Source of the DNA: Clostridium guangxiense
GTDB lineage: Bacteria > Bacillota > Clostridia > Clostridiales > Clostridiaceae
Direction: 5' to 3'
DNA length: 64,000 nt
Assembly (NCBI RefSeq): GCF_021043395.1
Contig: NZ_JAJNKE010000004.1
Span: 124,001 to 188,000, forward strand
The first letter of the stretch is position 1. Every line of letters starts with the position of its first letter. Of the stretch, positions 28,701 to 40,310 are shown piece after piece. Position numbers and translations under genes: made by a program. Below the pieces are notes generated by a model. That model made no database searches. It was not told the origin of the DNA and was given only the letters and a program-made list of their open reading frames with translations.

Positions 28701-31700
28701 AATTTTAGTAAGTCTAGCTTCAATTTCTCCAAGTTCAATACGTAATCCATGAATTTTAACTTGGAAGTCGTTACGTCCTAGATATTCAAATTCTCCCGTA
28801 TTAAGTAATCTAACAAGATCCCCAGTTTTATAAATTCGTCCAAGATTAGGATGTTTTATAAATTTATCCGCTGTTAGTTTTGGCTCATTGATATATCCTC
28901 TAGCTAACTGAATACCCCCTAAAGCTAGTTCACCAATCGCCCCTTTGGGTAATAAATGATTTGAACGGCTTAATACATAGCAGTTAGTATTTGCAATTGG
29001 TTTACCAATAAGTACTTTTTTTAGTGAAGGATCATTGCAATCAAAATATGTCACATCAATACTTGCCTCAGTTGGACCATACAAATTATACATTTTAGCT
29101 TTTGGAACAAGACTTCTAAACTTCCTAACACTATTAATGTTTAATGCTTCGCCTGAACAAAAGACGTATTTTAAGGAACTAATATCAAAGCTCTCTGTAT
29201 TAAAGTCTTTTTTATACATTTCTAAAGTATCAACGAATGCATCTAACATGCTTGGAACAAAATGCATTACTGTAATTTGTCTATCCTTAATCTCTCTTGC
29301 TAAATAAAGTGGATCTTTATGCCCACCTTCTAAAGCAAATACGATACGCGCACCTGCTAATAACGCCCACACTTGTTCCCAAACAGAAACATCAAATACA
29401 TAGTTAGTTTTTTGATAAATTCTATCATTTTCTGTTATTGTATAAGTTTTATTCATCCATTGAACACGATTGCTAAGCCCAGCATGCTCAATCATTACAC
29501 CTTTTGGTCTTCCAGTTGTTCCAGAAGTAAAAATTATATAAGCAAGATCATTCATAGAAGGTTTTATTCCAGGATCACATTCACTGGTTTTCTTATACAC
29601 ATCAAACGATTCATCAATAATTAGTTTTGCACCAATCTGTTCAAGAATATATTGTTTTCTTTCTTCTGGGAATTCTGGAGAAATAGGAACATAAGCACAG
29701 CCTGCCTTTAAAACTCCCCAAATAGCAATTGACATTTTTTCGCTGCGTTCAAGTAGCAAAGGAATTCGATCTCCAAGCTTAATACCATTTACCAGCAAAT
29801 AATTTGCTAAACGATTAGTTATCTTATCAAATTCTTTATATGTCAATTTTATATTCTGATATTCAACTGCAATATTGTCTGGTGTACGTGCTGCTTGTTC
29901 TTTAAACAAATCCACAACCGTTTTATTTGGATAATCAATACTATCACCTTTTGCATAATCGTTGGATACTGTGAATTCCCATATTGCTGCTTTGTCATTT
30001 TCAATTATTCTATTCAATACTGAAACATAAGTTTCTAACATGGATTGAATAGTTGATTCTTTGAAAAGATCGCTGCAGTAATTAAAGCTAATGTATCCAT
30101 TTTCAACTATAACGGATAAATCGTATTTCGCAGTCTTATAATCTATTCCACTATTTATATCCTCAAATAAATCATTTTGAACTAATGTATTTTTTGAGAA
30201 ATCTTGAACGCTAAATAACATTTGGAAAATAGCATTTCTTGATGAATCTTGTACCACATCAAGTGCTTTTACAATTTGTTCAAAAGGAATATCCTGATGA
30301 TTTTGAATTTGAATAACCTCATGATGATTTTCTTTAATAAGTTTTTCAAAAGTCATATCTTCAGTAATCAAAGTTCTTACTGGCAATGTATTAATGAAAA
30401 ATCCTATTAAGTTTTCTGTACCACTAATGTGACGATTTGCAAATGGTGTTCCAACAACAATATCCTGCTGATAACTAAACTGTGCTAACATTACATCTAA
30501 TGCACTTAACATTATTGTATAAAGACTAGTTTGGTGCTTTCTTGCCAGTGCATTTAAATCTTCCTGTAACTTTTTATGAAATGCTAATTGAATATTTGAT
30601 CCCTTATATGTGAAATTTTTCGGTCTTTCGTAATCAATTGGAAGATTTAAGTTTTCATAAGACTCAAGAGTTGATTTCCAAAAATCGATCTGTTCTCCAA
30701 TTATTCCATCCGTAAGATATTTCCTTTGCCAACTAGCATAATCCTTATATTGAACGCTCAATGGCTCTAGCCTTTCACCATGATAAAGTTTGATTAGTTC
30801 TTGCAGTAAAAGTTCAATTGACCAACCATCAAAGGCAATGTGATGAATAACTAATGCCAGCTTATTATCATAAATATTTGCTCGAATTGGAATTTCATTT
30901 TCTAGATCAAAAACTTCATCAACATAGCTCTGAATATTAATTGAATCATGGCTTATCTTAAAGGTATTATTAGTCACAACCTGATAATTATCCTTAATTA
31001 TTGTTCTTAGTATTTCATGTCTATTTACAATCTTATAGAGAACTTTTTCAAGATTTTCTATTAAAACATCCTTTGATAGGCGCAGTATTATTGGAACATT
31101 ATAAGCACTCGTGCCTCCCTCAAACTGTTCAATAAACCATAAACGTTCTTGAGCAAATGAAAGAACTTGCTTGTCTTCAGATGCGAAATTCTCTTTTGCT
31201 ACCTTTATTAATCTTGGTTTTAATTTAGCCAAATTACGAATATTTTTTGCTTCAAATATCTGTTTTACCTGTAAATTTATTTTATTTGATAGTTTTAAAG
31301 CAAGAATAGAGTTCCCTCCGAGTTTATAAAAATCATCCAGTACCGAAACTTTATCAATTTCTAATACTTCTCTAAATGCCTTTGCGATTTCTTTTTCCCT
31401 TTCATTTTGAGGTTCAATAAATTCTTTGTGTTCAATCACAGGTTCTGGTAGTTTTCGAAGATCAATTTTTCCATTCAGTGTCAATGGGAATTCATCCAGC
31501 TGCACGTAACTATTTGGAAGCATATATGTTGGTAATAACCCCTCCAAGGTATTTTGTAACTCACCCTTATAGTAAGCAACTATATTGTTACCTTTGACCA
31601 AGGCCAAACATTGAACAATAGAATCTTGTTCCATTAATTTGGCTTCAATTTCACCTAACTCTATTCTGAATCCCCTAACCTTAACCTGAAAATCATTTCT

Positions 31701-34700
31701 ACCAATATAGACTAAATCTCCAGATGGTAACAGCTTAACCAAATCACCAGTTTTATATATTCTCCCAAACTTAGGATGATAAATAAAAGAACTATTTGTT
31801 TTTTCCTCGTCCCTTATATAACCTCTTGCAATACCTGCACCACCAATAAATAATTCACCTATACCATTTGTTGGAACTTCGTGCAGTGAATCATTTAATA
31901 CATGCACAGAAACATTTTTTAAAGGTTTACCTATGTTATTCGAATTCATTCCGTGTTCATAGAATTTAACAGTCGCACATACTGTTGTTTCAGTTGGGCC
32001 GTATCCATTAATTATGGTTGTACCACTATTTTCATAGGCCTGGTAAATATTATTCGGTGTTGATTCACCTTCAACAATCAAAGTATTTAATGATAACAAG
32101 TCTTCAGAATTTAGAATTGCTGGAGGTAATACTGCTAATGAAATATTATTTTTTTTAACTATTTCCTTTAGCAATTGATAATCCATACGAGTTTGATCAT
32201 CTAATAAATAAGTAGCTGCACCTGCTAGTAATGTATAGAACAATTCACAAACAGAGGTATCAAATACAAAATCAGCAAAATGTAATGCTTTTGTCTCTGG
32301 AGTGATGTCAAGCAACTTAATCAGATTACATATCATATTTACAACTCCATGATGTTCAATCATAACTCCTTTAGGAGCTCCTGTTGTTCCTGATGTGAAA
32401 ATAATATAAGCTAATGAGTCTCCAAATACTGGAACATCAGGGTTTGTTACATCCATTGAAGTAATTTGAAAATCATCAGTAACAACAAACGGTGCATTAA
32501 CTTTTTCTGTAATATAGTGTATCCTTGATTGAGGATACTCAGGGCTCATTGGTACATAACTTGCACCAGCTTTTAATATACCTAATATTGCTATTACAAA
32601 TTTTTCACTTCGTTTCATCAAAATAGGAATATGCATACCAGGAACTACACCATAATTATCAATCAGCGTGTGGGCAAATTGATTTGAAATTTGGTTTAAT
32701 TCTTTATATGTAAGACTATTTTCGCCAAACACGAGGGCTTTGTTGTCTGAATAAAGTTTTGCTTGTTTTTCAAATAGTGTATGAACAGGAAGATCAGGAT
32801 ATTCTTCTTTCTCCTTCTGATCTAATTCACAATTGTAAATAATATCTGAAATCACAATTTGAGGATTTTTAACTACTTGTTTTAAAACTAATTCATAAGT
32901 TTTTGCCAGTTCTTCAATAGTTTTTTCTTTAAAAAGCTTCGTTGCAAAAGTAAAATTGACTATATTTTTTCTATGCATAACCGAAATATCAAACTTTGTG
33001 CTGTGAAGATGCAGGTGTTCATTAACTGAAGTAAACAAGTCATTACGTTCAACATCTTCAGCAATATCCTGAAATCCAAACGCAATTTGAAAAATTGGAT
33101 TTCGTGATAAATCTTTTTCATCTTCAAGTGCATCAACTATTTGTTCAAAAGGTAAATCCTGCTGCTTTTGAGCTTCTAACATCTGCTCATTATTTTGATT
33201 TATTAATTCACTAAAAGTATCGTCTGAGTTAATAACAGAACGAATAACTAGTGCGTTCACAAAGAATCCAATCATATTCTCGGTACCCTGAATATGACGA
33301 TTTGCAATCGGTGTTCCCAAAACAATATCTTTTTGATTTGTATATGCTGATAAAAGTAACATAAATGCACTAAGCGTTACACAAAAAAGACTAGTGTTAT
33401 GCTCTTTAGCAATTTCATTCAACTTTTGAATTAGCAATTCATCTAATTCATAGTCAAACTCTTTTCCAGCATAATCAAAGTGTTTTGGTCTAGGAAAATC
33501 AGTTGGAAAATCAAGTGTTTCATAACCAGAAAGTTTCTCTAGCCAATACTCTTTCTCTTCTTTTAACAAGTCTTTACTTTGTGATGTAACCTGCCATCTT
33601 GCATAATCTTTATATTGCACTTCCATAGGATCAAGATTCTCACCATCATACAAATGAACTATTTCTTTCAAGAAGATATTAGTAGACCAACCATCAAAAG
33701 CAATATGGTGAATATTTACGGCCATTGTATCTTTATAAATATTTACTTTAATGGGTATTTCTTTTTCAAGATCAAAGGAATACGCAAAAAAATCATCTAT
33801 ATCTATTGGTTCATGTGTGATTTCAATGGTTTTATCTAACACCTTTTGGTAAGAGTCCACAATTATTGTTCTTAAAATTTCATGACGGTTAACTACTTCT
33901 TTAATCGCTTGTTCAAGTTTTTCATGATTTACTTCTTTATTAAGTGCTAAAAGAATAGGAATATTATATGCATTAGTTCCCTGCTCCAGCTTATCAATAA
34001 AGAAAAGACGTTCCTGTGCATAGGATAGATTTTGATCTTTCTCACTATTAAACACTTGTTTTTCAACACTTTGAGTTCTTTCACTTACTTTAGCAAGATT
34101 TAAAATATTTTTTTGCTCAAATATTGATTTTACTGGAACATTTATTAAACTAGCAAGAGAAATTGCAGCAATCGAGTTTCCTCCTAAATGAAAGAAATCT
34201 GCGTTTATTGAAGCCTTGTCTAAGCCCAAAACCTTACAGAAAGCTTTCTCAATTTCTTTCTCACGTGCTGTTTTTGGAGCAATATATTCATCTTTATATA
34301 CTGGTTCAGGTAGAGCTCTAACATCTAACTTTCCATTAATAGTAAGTGGCAACTCTATCATACGTATATATGCCATTGGAATCATGTAATCAGGTAAATA
34401 TTTTGCTAACTCATCATATAGTTCACCACTTTTAAAGTCCCGATTAGAAACATAATAAGCAAGCAAGTTATCATTCTTGGCAATAACAGCAACTTGATCA
34501 ATTCCTTCTATATCGTTAAGTTTATTTTCGATTTCACCTAACTCAACACGATAGCCACGAATCTTTACTTGGAAATCCTTTCTCCCAAAATATTGATATG
34601 AGCCATCATTCAAAACTCGAACCAAATCACCTGTGTCATAGATTATACCTTGTCCAAATGGATTTTTAATATATCTTTCTGCCGTTTCTTTAGGCTGATT

Positions 34701-37700
34701 TATATAGCCGCGGGTTACTTGATTTCCACCAATATATAAATTGCCAACTGCTCCCATAGGTAGAAGCTGTTTATTATCGTCTAACACATAAGGTTCAACC
34801 CCACCTATTGGTCTGCCAATGGACAAATCAGTAACATCATTATTCACAAAACTTAACACAGTTGTTTCTGTTGGACCATAACAATTATTCAATTGAATTG
34901 AGGAGTCTTTATACTTATTAATTGCTTCCTGTGTAATTGCCTCTCCGCCACAGTGAATAACTTGCATAGTTGGTACTTTCTTCAGATCGATTCTAGCTGC
35001 CAATGATGGTGTCATACCAATTGCATTTACTTGAAATTTATTCAAAGTATGAATAAACAAGTCAATATCATAAATTAAATCTGTATCTAAAATGACTACA
35101 CTTTCACCCATAGTAAATGGTCTAATCAAATCATGAATAGATGAATCAAATAAATATTCAAAAAAAGCCCCATTTACAACTCCTGCATGCATCGCAGACT
35201 TGTCCATTTTCGCAACTTCAGTAACATAATTACTCAAGTTTTTATGTTGGACCATAACACCTTTTGGTTTTCCACTAGTACCTGAAGTAAAAATCATATA
35301 GGCTAGCCTATTAAATTTTATTTCTTTTTCAGGATTATTTATATGATTAGGAAATTCCTGATCCATAAATTTATCATCTATAACAAAATCAGCTTCACAA
35401 GTATCTACGATATATTGGATACGTTCCTTAGGATATTTCAAACTAATTGGTACATATGCTGCGCCAGCTTTTAATACGGCAAGGATCGCAACAACCATTT
35501 TGTGAGTACGTTTGAGCATTAATGGTATCTTTTGTTCAGTTTGAACTTCTAGTTCTTCTATTAAATAATTAGCTAACTTATTGACTTCTGTATTTAATTC
35601 TTTATAACTAAAAGACTTATCGTTGTCTCTTAAAGCAATATCGTTAGGCCTTAATTTTACTTGATTTTCAAATAACTCAATAACATTTTTGTGATCTCCT
35701 ACTTTCTTAAAATCTAGGAGCTTTGAACGTTCTTGTTCATTAACAAAAGATATATCTGAAAGCTTCTTCCCTAGGCTGCTAATAAAAATTTTCAAAGTAT
35801 CAATTAAATGAGCAGCAAGGCTTTCAATTGTATTAGCCATAAATAATGAAGAATCATAATTAAGTAACAACTGCATATTGGAATTTGTATCCTCAACTTC
35901 AAAGGTTAGAGGAAATTTTGCTTCAGTTGTTTTGTATGAATTTTTCTTTGCTTTACCATCAAAATAGTATGTACTTGCTTTAATATTTTGATAAACAAAC
36001 ATACAATCAAAGAGCGGATTCCCAATTCCACTTGTCGCATGAAGATCTTTTACTATTTCTTCAAATTGATAATTTTGATTTGAAATTGCAGTTAATATAT
36101 TATCCTTTACGTTGTTTATAAATTCTCTCACTGTTAATTTTGAATAAGGTTTTACACGTATAGGCAATGTATTAACAAACATACCTAGCATATTTTCAGT
36201 AGCTTCGTGAATTCTACCATTAGTAACTGTTCCTAAAATGAAGTCTTCACTATGATACATCTTTGATAAAAGAATACTAATTGAACTAAAAAAAAGCATA
36301 TATTCACTAATTCCATTCTGTAGAGCAAATGAGTGAATCTTTTCTATCAGAGATTTATCTATGGAAATTTTATATGTTTTGCCTTCAGGGCTATGATTTT
36401 TATCTTGTTTATAATCGGTTGCTAATTCAAGCTGCTGGTAATCAGAAAGGTAATCCTTCCACCATTTCCTTTCAGCCTCACAATCAAGCCCATTGAACCA
36501 AACGCTATAGTCTTTATAATGTAAAATATGTGCATCTAATTTATTACCCTCATATAGTTTTCCTAGTTCTTGATAAAATATTTCTTCACTTGTACCATCA
36601 GTAATTATGTGGTGTTTGTCAATAAAAAGCGAACTATATTCTAAACCTTGTAATAATCGAATTCTCATTGTTTGTCCTGTACGAAGATTTAATGGTTTCA
36701 CAAATTGTGAGTAGTCCTCAGTGTAAGGTACTACTTCAAAATCTAGTTTATTTTCAGCCATTACTTTTTGAACATACTCACCATTTATATTTAAAAATTT
36801 TGTACGCAAAGATTCATGTCTCATGATCATTTCTTTTAGAGCATGCTTTAGCTTTGATTCGTCCACTTTAAAAGAAAAATCTATTACTGTTTGTTCATTA
36901 TAAGTTGTTTCATTTTTATTCATCTCATGAAAAATGAACATTCTTTTTTGTGCAGGACTCATTGGATAAAATTCTTTTTCATCTACAGGTTTAATTGTAG
37001 TTTCATCTTCAATTTCTAACGAATCTAATAATTTAGCTAATTCTTTGACTTGCTGATTATCAAAAATATCTCGCGCGCTTAATTTTTTATGAGCCTTTTC
37101 GTATACATAATTGGACAATTGCATGGCAATGAGCGAATTGCCGCCCAAATGAAAAAAGTTATCCAGCAACCCTACATGATTTAATTTTAAAATTTGTTCT
37201 ACTGCTGCAACAATAAACTTCTCCGTTTTTGTAGTAGGAGCCTTATATTGTGCCATATCAATTTCTATTTTGGGTAGATTAGTTCTATCAAGTTTTCCAT
37301 TTACATTAAGGGGCAGTTGTTCTAACCAAACATATATTTGAGGCTGCATATACTCTGCTAAGTAGTTATTTGCAATTGATCTAATGTATTCTTCTTCCAG
37401 CTTTTTATGGCTTACATAATAAGCTGCAATAAATTTATCATCATATCCAACAACTACAGATTTTTCAATTTCAGGAACCTTCTCAATTTGAGCCTCTATT
37501 TCACCAGGTTCAGTACGTATACCGTTAATATTTAATTGAAAATCATTACGACCAACAAACTCAAATTCATGGTTATCAAGTCTTTTTACTAAATCACCTG
37601 TTCTACAAAGCATTCCTTCGCCAAATGGATTAGGAATAAAGTGGAGTTTTGTTTCATTTTCTAATTTAAAATACCCTTTTGAAAGTTGATTACCAGTAAC

Positions 37701-38669
37701 GCATATTTCACCAACTTGACCAATTGCCACTTCATTTAAATTCTCATCCAAAACGTAAGCGGTCATATTATCTAGTGCCGCTCCGATTTTTTTAATATCT
37801 TCTACCTTTTCTATAACCTTCGCAGTTCCAGCGTGAAATTCTGATTGTCCATACACATTGACTAATTTAATCTCATTTTCATGTGTATTATAAAAAAGAC
37901 TTTTAGGAATTTTTTCTCCAGCTACTGCTACAGTACGAACATGCTTTAACTTTTTATAATCTAAACTATCAGCAAGGGACGGCGTGCACTGAAAATAATT
38001 AATCTCCTTTTCATTAATATAGTCTGAGAATTTTTCAATATTTTCAAGACAATCTGGTGCTGAAATCACTAATGTATGTCCATTTAATAGTGCTCCAAAT
38101 ATTTGAGTTGTTGCAACTGAAAAAATATAATTAACCAAAAGCAGCATATTATAACTATCACTTGTATCAAGTTGAAGATATTTACAATAGGACTGAATAT
38201 GACTTACAACACTTTTATGAGTATGTAAAACCCCTTTTGGATTTCCTGTTGTTCCTGATGTATAAACAATATAGGCTAAATCGTTGATATCCATCGATAC
38301 ATTCAAATTACTATCATGCGGCTTGAAATTTTGAGAAAGGAACTTATCATCAATAACTAGTTTAGCTTTGGTTTGCTGCTTAATATAATCTATTCGAGAC
38401 TTTGGATATTTTTTAGATAAAGCTGTATAGCAAGCCCCAGCTTTTAAGATTGCTAATATTGCAACAATAATTTTTTCGTTTCTTTCCAAAACCAGTGGAA
38501 TGATATCACCTGAAGAAATGCCATATTCATTTACCATATAATTTGCTAAAGAGTTAGCTCTCTTATTAAGATCATCATAAGTAATTTCATTATTACCAAA
38601 TATTACAGCTACTTTGTTTGGAGTTTTTTCTGCCTGCTGTTCAAAAGCAGAAATTATAGTTTTCACCAT
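22758..38669 (-). CDS. giant nonribosomal peptide synthetase, five modules plus terminal C domain
   Basis: The protein has 5303 residues from the chosen ATG. Domains in order (rough): A1 10-490, T1 490-555; C2 570-1000, A2 to 1475, T2; C3 1545-1965, A3 to 2420, T3; C4 2500-2925, A4 to 3405, T4, E 3485-3910; C5 3920-4350, A5 to 4815, T5; C6 4895-5303. Evidence: five TSGT(T/S)G loops, five LGG/IGG-[DN]-S carrier sites, C motifs HHIITDG, HHIAFDG (twice), HHAILDG and a variant DHAAFDG, and an epimerase with [10 protein letters not shown] and VGWFTAIYP. Hand-read codes: A4 D-V-W-H-F-S-L-I-D (Ser), A5 D-I-T-Q-M-G-I-V-W (Gly-like), A2 D-S-H-G-H-G-C-V-L and A3 D-T-C-V-I-E-G-V-C (not assigned), A1 S-V-T-Q-A-A-V-A-G (no anchoring Asp). 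The start is uncertain: this ATG follows AGAGGGGG, but the frame stays open 49 codons more to an ATG at 38816. Confidence 0.95.
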   Translation of the reverse strand: MVKTIISAFEQQAEKTPNKVAVIFGNNEITYDDLNKRANSLANYMVNEYGISSGDIIPLVLERNEKIIVAILAILKAGACYTALSKKYPKSRIDYIKQQTKAKLVIDDKFLSQNFKPHDSNLNVSMDINDLAYIVYTSGTTGNPKGVLHTHKSVVSHIQSYCKYLQLDTSDSYNMLLLVNYIFSVATTQIFGALLNGHTLVISAPDCLENIEKFSDYINEKEINYFQCTPSLADSLDYKKLKHVRTVAVAGEKIPKSLFYNTHENEIKLVNVYGQSEFHAGTAKVIEKVEDIKKIGAALDNMTAYVLDENLNEVAIGQVGEICVTGNQLSKGYFKLENETKLHFIPNPFGEGMLCRTGDLVKRLDNHEFEFVGRNDFQLNINGIRTEPGEIEAQIEKVPEIEKSVVVGYDDKFIAAYYVSHKKLEEEYIRSIANNYLAEYMQPQIYVWLEQLPLNVNGKLDRTNLPKIEIDMAQYKAPTTKTEKFIVAAVEQILKLNHVGLLDNFFHLGGNSLIAMQLSNYVYEKAHKKLSARDIFDNQQVKELAKLLDSLEIEDETTIKPVDEKEFYPMSPAQKRMFIFHEMNKNETTYNEQTVIDFSFKVDESKLKHALKEMIMRHESLRTKFLNINGEYVQKVMAENKLDFEVVPYTEDYSQFVKPLNLRTGQTMRIRLLQGLEYSSLFIDKHHIITDGTSEEIFYQELGKLYEGNKLDAHILHYKDYSVWFNGLDCEAERKWWKDYLSDYQQLELATDYKQDKNHSPEGKTYKISIDKSLIEKIHSFALQNGISEYMLFFSSISILLSKMYHSEDFILGTVTNGRIHEATENMLGMFVNTLPIRVKPYSKLTVREFINNVKDNILTAISNQNYQFEEIVKDLHATSGIGNPLFDCMFVYQNIKASTYYFDGKAKKNSYKTTEAKFPLTFEVEDTNSNMQLLLNYDSSLFMANTIESLAAHLIDTLKIFISSLGKKLSDISFVNEQERSKLLDFKKVGDHKNVIELFENQVKLRPNDIALRDNDKSFSYKELNTEVNKLANYLIEELEVQTEQKIPLMLKRTHKMVVAILAVLKAGAAYVPISLKYPKERIQYIVDTCEADFVIDDKFMDQEFPNHINNPEKEIKFNRLAYMIFTSGTSGKPKGVMVQHKNLSNYVTEVAKMDKSAMHAGVVNGAFFEYLFDSSIHDLIRPFTMGESVVILDTDLIYDIDLFIHTLNKFQVNAIGMTPSLAARIDLKKVPTMQVIHCGGEAITQEAINKYKDSSIQLNNCYGPTETTVLSFVNNDVTDLSIGRPIGGVEPYVLDDNKQLLPMGAVGNLYIGGNQVTRGYINQPKETAERYIKNPFGQGIIYDTGDLVRVLNDGSYQYFGRKDFQVKIRGYRVELGEIENKLNDIEGIDQVAVIAKNDNLLAYYVSNRDFKSGELYDELAKYLPDYMIPMAYIRMIELPLTINGKLDVRALPEPVYKDEYIAPKTAREKEIEKAFCKVLGLDKASINADFFHLGGNSIAAISLASLINVPVKSIFEQKNILNLAKVSERTQSVEKQVFNSEKDQNLSYAQERLFFIDKLEQGTNAYNIPILLALNKEVNHEKLEQAIKEVVNRHEILRTIIVDSYQKVLDKTIEITHEPIDIDDFFAYSFDLEKEIPIKVNIYKDTMAVNIHHIAFDGWSTNIFLKEIVHLYDGENLDPMEVQYKDYARWQVTSQSKDLLKEEKEYWLEKLSGYETLDFPTDFPRPKHFDYAGKEFDYELDELLIQKLNEIAKEHNTSLFCVTLSAFMLLLSAYTNQKDIVLGTPIANRHIQGTENMIGFFVNALVIRSVINSDDTFSELINQNNEQMLEAQKQQDLPFEQIVDALEDEKDLSRNPIFQIAFGFQDIAEDVERNDLFTSVNEHLHLHSTKFDISVMHRKNIVNFTFATKLFKEKTIEELAKTYELVLKQVVKNPQIVISDIIYNCELDQKEKEEYPDLPVHTLFEKQAKLYSDNKALVFGENSLTYKELNQISNQFAHTLIDNYGVVPGMHIPILMKRSEKFVIAILGILKAGASYVPMSPEYPQSRIHYITEKVNAPFVVTDDFQITSMDVTNPDVPVFGDSLAYIIFTSGTTGAPKGVMIEHHGVVNMICNLIKLLDITPETKALHFADFVFDTSVCELFYTLLAGAATYLLDDQTRMDYQLLKEIVKKNNISLAVLPPAILNSEDLLSLNTLIVEGESTPNNIYQAYENSGTTIINGYGPTETTVCATVKFYEHGMNSNNIGKPLKNVSVHVLNDSLHEVPTNGIGELFIGGAGIARGYIRDEEKTNSSFIYHPKFGRIYKTGDLVKLLPSGDLVYIGRNDFQVKVRGFRIELGEIEAKLMEQDSIVQCLALVKGNNIVAYYKGELQNTLEGLLPTYMLPNSYVQLDEFPLTLNGKIDLRKLPEPVIEHKEFIEPQNEREKEIAKAFREVLEIDKVSVLDDFYKLGGNSILALKLSNKINLQVKQIFEAKNIRNLAKLKPRLIKVAKENFASEDKQVLSFAQERLWFIEQFEGGTSAYNVPIILRLSKDVLIENLEKVLYKIVNRHEILRTIIKDNYQVVTNNTFKISHDSINIQSYVDEVFDLENEIPIRANIYDNKLALVIHHIAFDGWSIELLLQELIKLYHGERLEPLSVQYKDYASWQRKYLTDGIIGEQIDFWKSTLESYENLNLPIDYERPKNFTYKGSNIQLAFHKKLQEDLNALARKHQTSLYTIMLSALDVMLAQFSYQQDIVVGTPFANRHISGTENLIGFFINTLPVRTLITEDMTFEKLIKENHHEVIQIQNHQDIPFEQIVKALDVVQDSSRNAIFQMLFSVQDFSKNTLVQNDLFEDINSGIDYKTAKYDLSVIVENGYISFNYCSDLFKESTIQSMLETYVSVLNRIIENDKAAIWEFTVSNDYAKGDSIDYPNKTVVDLFKEQAARTPDNIAVEYQNIKLTYKEFDKITNRLANYLLVNGIKLGDRIPLLLERSEKMSIAIWGVLKAGCAYVPISPEFPEERKQYILEQIGAKLIIDESFDVYKKTSECDPGIKPSMNDLAYIIFTSGTTGRPKGVMIEHAGLSNRVQWMNKTYTITENDRIYQKTNYVFDVSVWEQVWALLAGARIVFALEGGHKDPLYLAREIKDRQITVMHFVPSMLDAFVDTLEMYKKDFNTESFDISSLKYVFCSGEALNINSVRKFRSLVPKAKMYNLYGPTEASIDVTYFDCNDPSLKKVLIGKPIANTNCYVLSRSNHLLPKGAIGELALGGIQLARGYINEPKLTADKFIKHPNLGRIYKTGDLVRLLNTGEFEYLGRNDFQVKIHGLRIELGEIEARLTKITEIKQAVVLAINEHLVAYYQADKELSDEFLKHELEESLTDYMIPSAFVFMENFPLTINGKLDRRALPIPTFRSEEFTPPETEIEIKLQEITAEVLGLDNKEVSVTASFFHLGGDSIKAIQLSNRIKQKLNQTITIKQIFAAKTIKNLSQYIGKVKEIEVLSEQGELTGEAKLLPIQEWFFEDFNSNYFNQSFAISLPKDIDLERLKKALIDLVNYHDALRLSFDGKKQYYTEKIYDIDILTADSPEEFNSIQESFKLSGKLYRFVFKQSENVLAVICHHLIIDTVSWQIIASDLKELYEGNTLPPKGTSYRQWCEEVRKFNTTGWSLEGNISEKEVFKTSDKYKRITIKFDHELTNKLLNKVNQIYNTKINEVLFTAFARALKSIHGEEISHIKLESHGRAEIAENINIQRTVGWFTAIYPQKISTNLIETKHYNRLVTDYGVGYGAKYGIHSNNLPNILFNYLGEIVNEASDDWSIITSDLGDTTNVKLKDYLAVNGGIFQKKLTFELSGNLEGIESLAREYQVKLKELVDELLGLDRTYLTSEDLDLAISQEKLDELQKYQELEDVLSANALQEGFIYHALNNVTNDDAYICSYIFDYEQVIDVDKYRKAWSITQKKYPSLRLCLNSNYEEILQIIPKKGNLDFELLENDHVGKVVQSQRMTPFDLKAGSLFRIRLIRHDDSHYTCVLTNHHAILDGWSNPIMLDFVHATYDKLCKNQKVNINEDIAYIKTQKYLDRTKNDSADFWKKYLREVSHPDLAGLFKEEKHTVKLEEIKRIEKPKDSIFEITGRNYSKLKEFANNKGLTINIIVQYAWHKLLSVYGGVKETTIGVVNAGRNIPVEGIEESVGLYIRTLPVQFTHTNDSIVSQLQRLQDINNDCMMHSNVSLASLQSNGTRLFETLFVYENYPLPKNNGDSDKLRITHFYGQEKLDYPITVVLYENEDGLNFRFKYAGEIFAEDIIDQLFNFMQSIIEQILQEVDEFTYVKEIPDFGTAYYPETNIIEQFEKQVKLHPNNTALKFGNLSYSFEELNSKVNQVAHTLVESTGIKSGDRVPLLLEKSENMILAILAILKAGAVYVPMSPTYPLERIEYIKGQVKAKIVIDEEFMKQEFSSKKENLPIKILPNDLAYIIFTSGTTGRPKGVMVEHRNFIIYLEDILTAIRRTGTEDIEFGCIAEYVFDIFGTEVFGQLLRGRTVNLFAGTPEEFPEFMKKHYVTTLQSTPGKITYLFQDNSEEILSTSLTTIMVGGEKMNDAFASRFKDSNLINIYGPTEGTVWTSMKKVSDNYSNIGLPFPNYSHFILDENRKLLPKGAVGELYISGPQLSRGYYGQPELTEKVFAENPYNIKGIEEYSRIYKTGDIVRVLPNNEFELIGRNDFQVKIRGFRIELGEIESAMLKVKGVKQVLALALGKEGSKYLGVYYQSDEEIPRAEIEKVLSLYLTDYMMPAGYQHVKEFPLTINGKIDRRALPEITYKNDVDFVAPHNDVEQCVLEAICNLLDVDPDTTSILESFFMIGGDSIKVIKLVSILKKIFNKKITIKEIFDAKTVQGIAQVLQASHYSNEMNRLIVTKQDFKNKEDQKLSFAQQRYKKLPIDSYRNIKMAFKINEGIDPEKLAKAVIKVVDRQEILRTRIYDTYQVVDERPLVITHNNIDRSEYFAHQFDLENEIPIQVNIFNGEFVCVIDHAAFDGWSTSLFLDEIEKAYYEDELPELPYQFRDFAKCQNDFLNSVKKNQQVDFWRKEFKNYEGLRLPEDRVLGDTAKSKGGDVYIHLEDDFYDRLTKVVKERNMTLHNVLLGTYYLMLSSVSGQENIPIAIPTVNRNIQGLENLIGLFINQFLLTMDIDKTQSFSTFVNKINNKIIDAQNNQDIPLEQLIYELDIKLTGNNVYFGIQGFKGEALEHSKLFTSISEMTGHSDKDAFCDLTIFVWGQNIDFNYDRTLFKANTIERFSRIYRAILEEIVNNIDIKIKNLIGEKLNVN

Positions 38670-38917
38670 ATATGTAACCCCCTCTTTCATTAGATTGCTA
38701 GAAAACTGGACTCCGATACAATTTAAAAGTTCCATCATACCAACTTCAGCACCTTGAATAGTTATATCATCTATTAGTGCATCAATTTCGTGTCTTCTCT
38801 TCTTAGTAATTATCAATGATATCGATTACAGTCGAACTTATTCAATTTTAATTTCCGGGATTGAAGTACGCAAGCAAAGTGTATTATTTTTTTACACTCT
38901 TTATCAAATATGTTAAG

Positions 38918-38944
38918 TTACCTCTTTAAGAAAGTCATTTTCAT
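38918..38944 (-). other. possible 8-codon leader peptide MKMTFLKR
   Basis: ATG to TAA frame with GAGG 9 bases upstream, lying just downstream of the NRPS promoter. Short frames with a passable ribosome site arise by chance in AT-rich DNA, so the call is weak. Confidence 0.2.
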
Positions 38945-38982
38945 ATAAAATTACCTCAAATGGAAATTATTAATATATGTGT

Positions 38983-39011
38983 ATTATAACACCTTTTATT
39001 TAAAGTCTCAA
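38983..39011 (-). promoter_or_regulatory. sigma-A promoter of the NRPS operon
   Basis: TTGAGA, 17 bases, TATAAT on the minus strand: a near-consensus housekeeping promoter pointing at the giant synthetase gene. No second such site was found before the start codon. Any operator for the RRNPP regulator would be expected near here but cannot be recognised without a known motif. Confidence 0.7.
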
Positions 39012-39210
39012 TTATAAATTCTATGTACTGGAGTGTTCTGAGAAAATTAGATATGTAAAATCTACGATTTTCTTAAAATCCCTATTTGTTTAAATATTTA
39101 ACTTCTACAATAATTTGTAAGTAAAGATAAACACTTACTCCTATTGAAATTTTCATAATCATATGAGACATATTGAGCGCCTCAATCTAAGTAAAAAAAC
39201 CTTATTTTAA

Positions 39211-39255
39211 TAAATAGCTATACCATTGCTTTATCTACAATAGTATAGCTATTTA
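39211..39255 (-). terminator. hairpin after gpsA
   Basis: AAATAGCTATAC and GTATAGCTATTT are perfect 12-base arms, extended by partial pairing of CATTG with CAATA. It follows the gpsA stop by about 60 bases and is trailed by AT-rich sequence. It probably ends the DUF512-der-gpsA transcript and marks the edge of the accessory NRPS region. Confidence 0.65.
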
Positions 39256-39316
39256 TCTAAATTATTGAATATTAGGTTGATGACATTGGACTTAACTTAT
39301 GCTCGAAGCCCTTTTA

Positions 39317-40309
39317 TCATATTTCACTTTTCTTTTCTCTTACCATAAGTTCGTGAACTTGATTTTCTGGATCTTTATTTTTAAATAGCACATTGTAAAG
39401 AGCATTGGTTATAGGCATATCCACCTCAAGTAACTTGCTAAGCTCATAAAATGCTTCACAAGCTTTTACTCCCTCAACAACCATTCCAATTTGTTTGCAG
39501 GCTTCTTCACAAGGCATGCCATTTCCAATGAGTATACCAGCTCTTCTATTTCTGCTGTACATACTAGTACAAGTAACTATAAGATCGCCCATTCCTGTAA
39601 GACCGTAAAAAGTTTCAATTCTTCCACCAAGTTTTATTCCTATTTTAACTATTTCGCTCATACCTCTTGTCATAAGGGCAGCTTTTGTGTTATCACCATA
39701 TCCCATTCCATCACATATTCCCGCAGCCAATGCAATTATATTCTTTACAGCGCCACCTATCTCTACTCCAATAATATCATTGTTAGTGTACACTCTAAAT
39801 TTGTTTGCCATAAATACGTCTTGGATTTCCCTAGCATACTCCATTTTGCTTGAAGAAACAACTGCAGTAGTTGGAATCTCCATTGCTACTTCTTCTGCAT
39901 GACTTGGTCCAGACAATATAACAACTGCATTTTTAGGCAGCTCTTCTTCTATAACCTGAGACAACCTTTTTTGGCTTTGCTCTTCTATACCCTTTGCAAT
40001 ATTTATTATTATCTGGCTTTCCTTTATAAAAGGCTTAATTTTTTCACACATTTCTCTTACAACATGCGATGGAACTGCAAGAACTATATATTTATTTTGC
40101 GTAACCGCATATTCTATATCAGGTGTTGCCTTAACATTAAATGGTATTACAGCTTTGGGAAGATATCTTGAATTTCTTTTATTTACGTTTATATCGTTTA
40201 TAATTTCTTCTTTTCTATCCCATATTAAAACGTCATAACCTTTGCCCGCAAGCATAATTCCAAGGGCAGTTCCAAAACTACCCCCTCCCAAAAAAGTTAT
40301 ACCGTTCAT
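39317..40309 (-). CDS. gpsA: NAD(P)-dependent glycerol-3-phosphate dehydrogenase
   Basis: The protein has 330 residues. It reduces dihydroxyacetone phosphate to sn-glycerol-3-phosphate for phospholipid synthesis. The N-terminal Rossmann motif is [20 protein letters not shown] and the catalytic-lysine segment [12 protein letters not shown] are present, and the C-terminal domain has [13 protein letters not shown] start at the ATG before NGITFLG, which has AAGGAG 5 bases upstream; the frame extends further into der without a site. One base separates it from the der stop, so they are cotranscribed. Confidence 0.96.
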   Translation of the reverse strand: MNGITFLGGGSFGTALGIMLAGKGYDVLIWDRKEEIINDINVNKRNSRYLPKAVIPFNVKATPDIEYAVTQNKYIVLAVPSHVVREMCEKIKPFIKESQIIINIAKGIEEQSQKRLSQVIEEELPKNAVVILSGPSHAEEVAMEIPTTAVVSSSKMEYAREIQDVFMANKFRVYTNNDIIGVEIGGAVKNIIALAAGICDGMGYGDNTKAALMTRGMSEIVKIGIKLGGRIETFYGLTGMGDLIVTCTSMYSRNRRAGILIGNGMPCEEACKQIGMVVEGVKACEAFYELSKLLEVDMPITNALYNVLFKNKDPENQVHELMVREKKSEI

Positions 40310-40310
40310 T

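Larger units (their letters stand above)
38670..39316. other. leader and promoter region of the NRPS operon
   Basis: This is the stretch between the gpsA stop and the synthetase start. It holds the gpsA-side terminator hairpin, a 15-base palindrome ATTGAG-CGC-CTCAAT at 39172, a sigma-A promoter, a possible 8-codon leader frame, an AGTGTA(9)TACACT repeat at 38878-38898, and an in-frame extension of the synthetase. The 5' leader is more than 200 bases long if the promoter and start are right. That leaves room for post-initiation control. Confidence 0.5.

Noticed and set aside
29035-29307. Plus-strand open frames inside the NRPS genes (also at 25451 and 33615)
   Set aside because: They mirror the minus-strand coding frame, lack ribosome sites and encode low-complexity sequence.
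22758-38669. Many long similar stretches (A and C domain cores) that look like DNA repeats
   Set aside because: They are homologous NRPS domains in frame at module spacing, not mobile or tandem repeats.
39172-39186. ATTGAG-CGC-CTCAAT palindrome as an attachment or insertion site of the NRPS island
   Set aside because: No direct-repeat partner near spoIVA, no tRNA, integrase or transposase; too short to support an island boundary.
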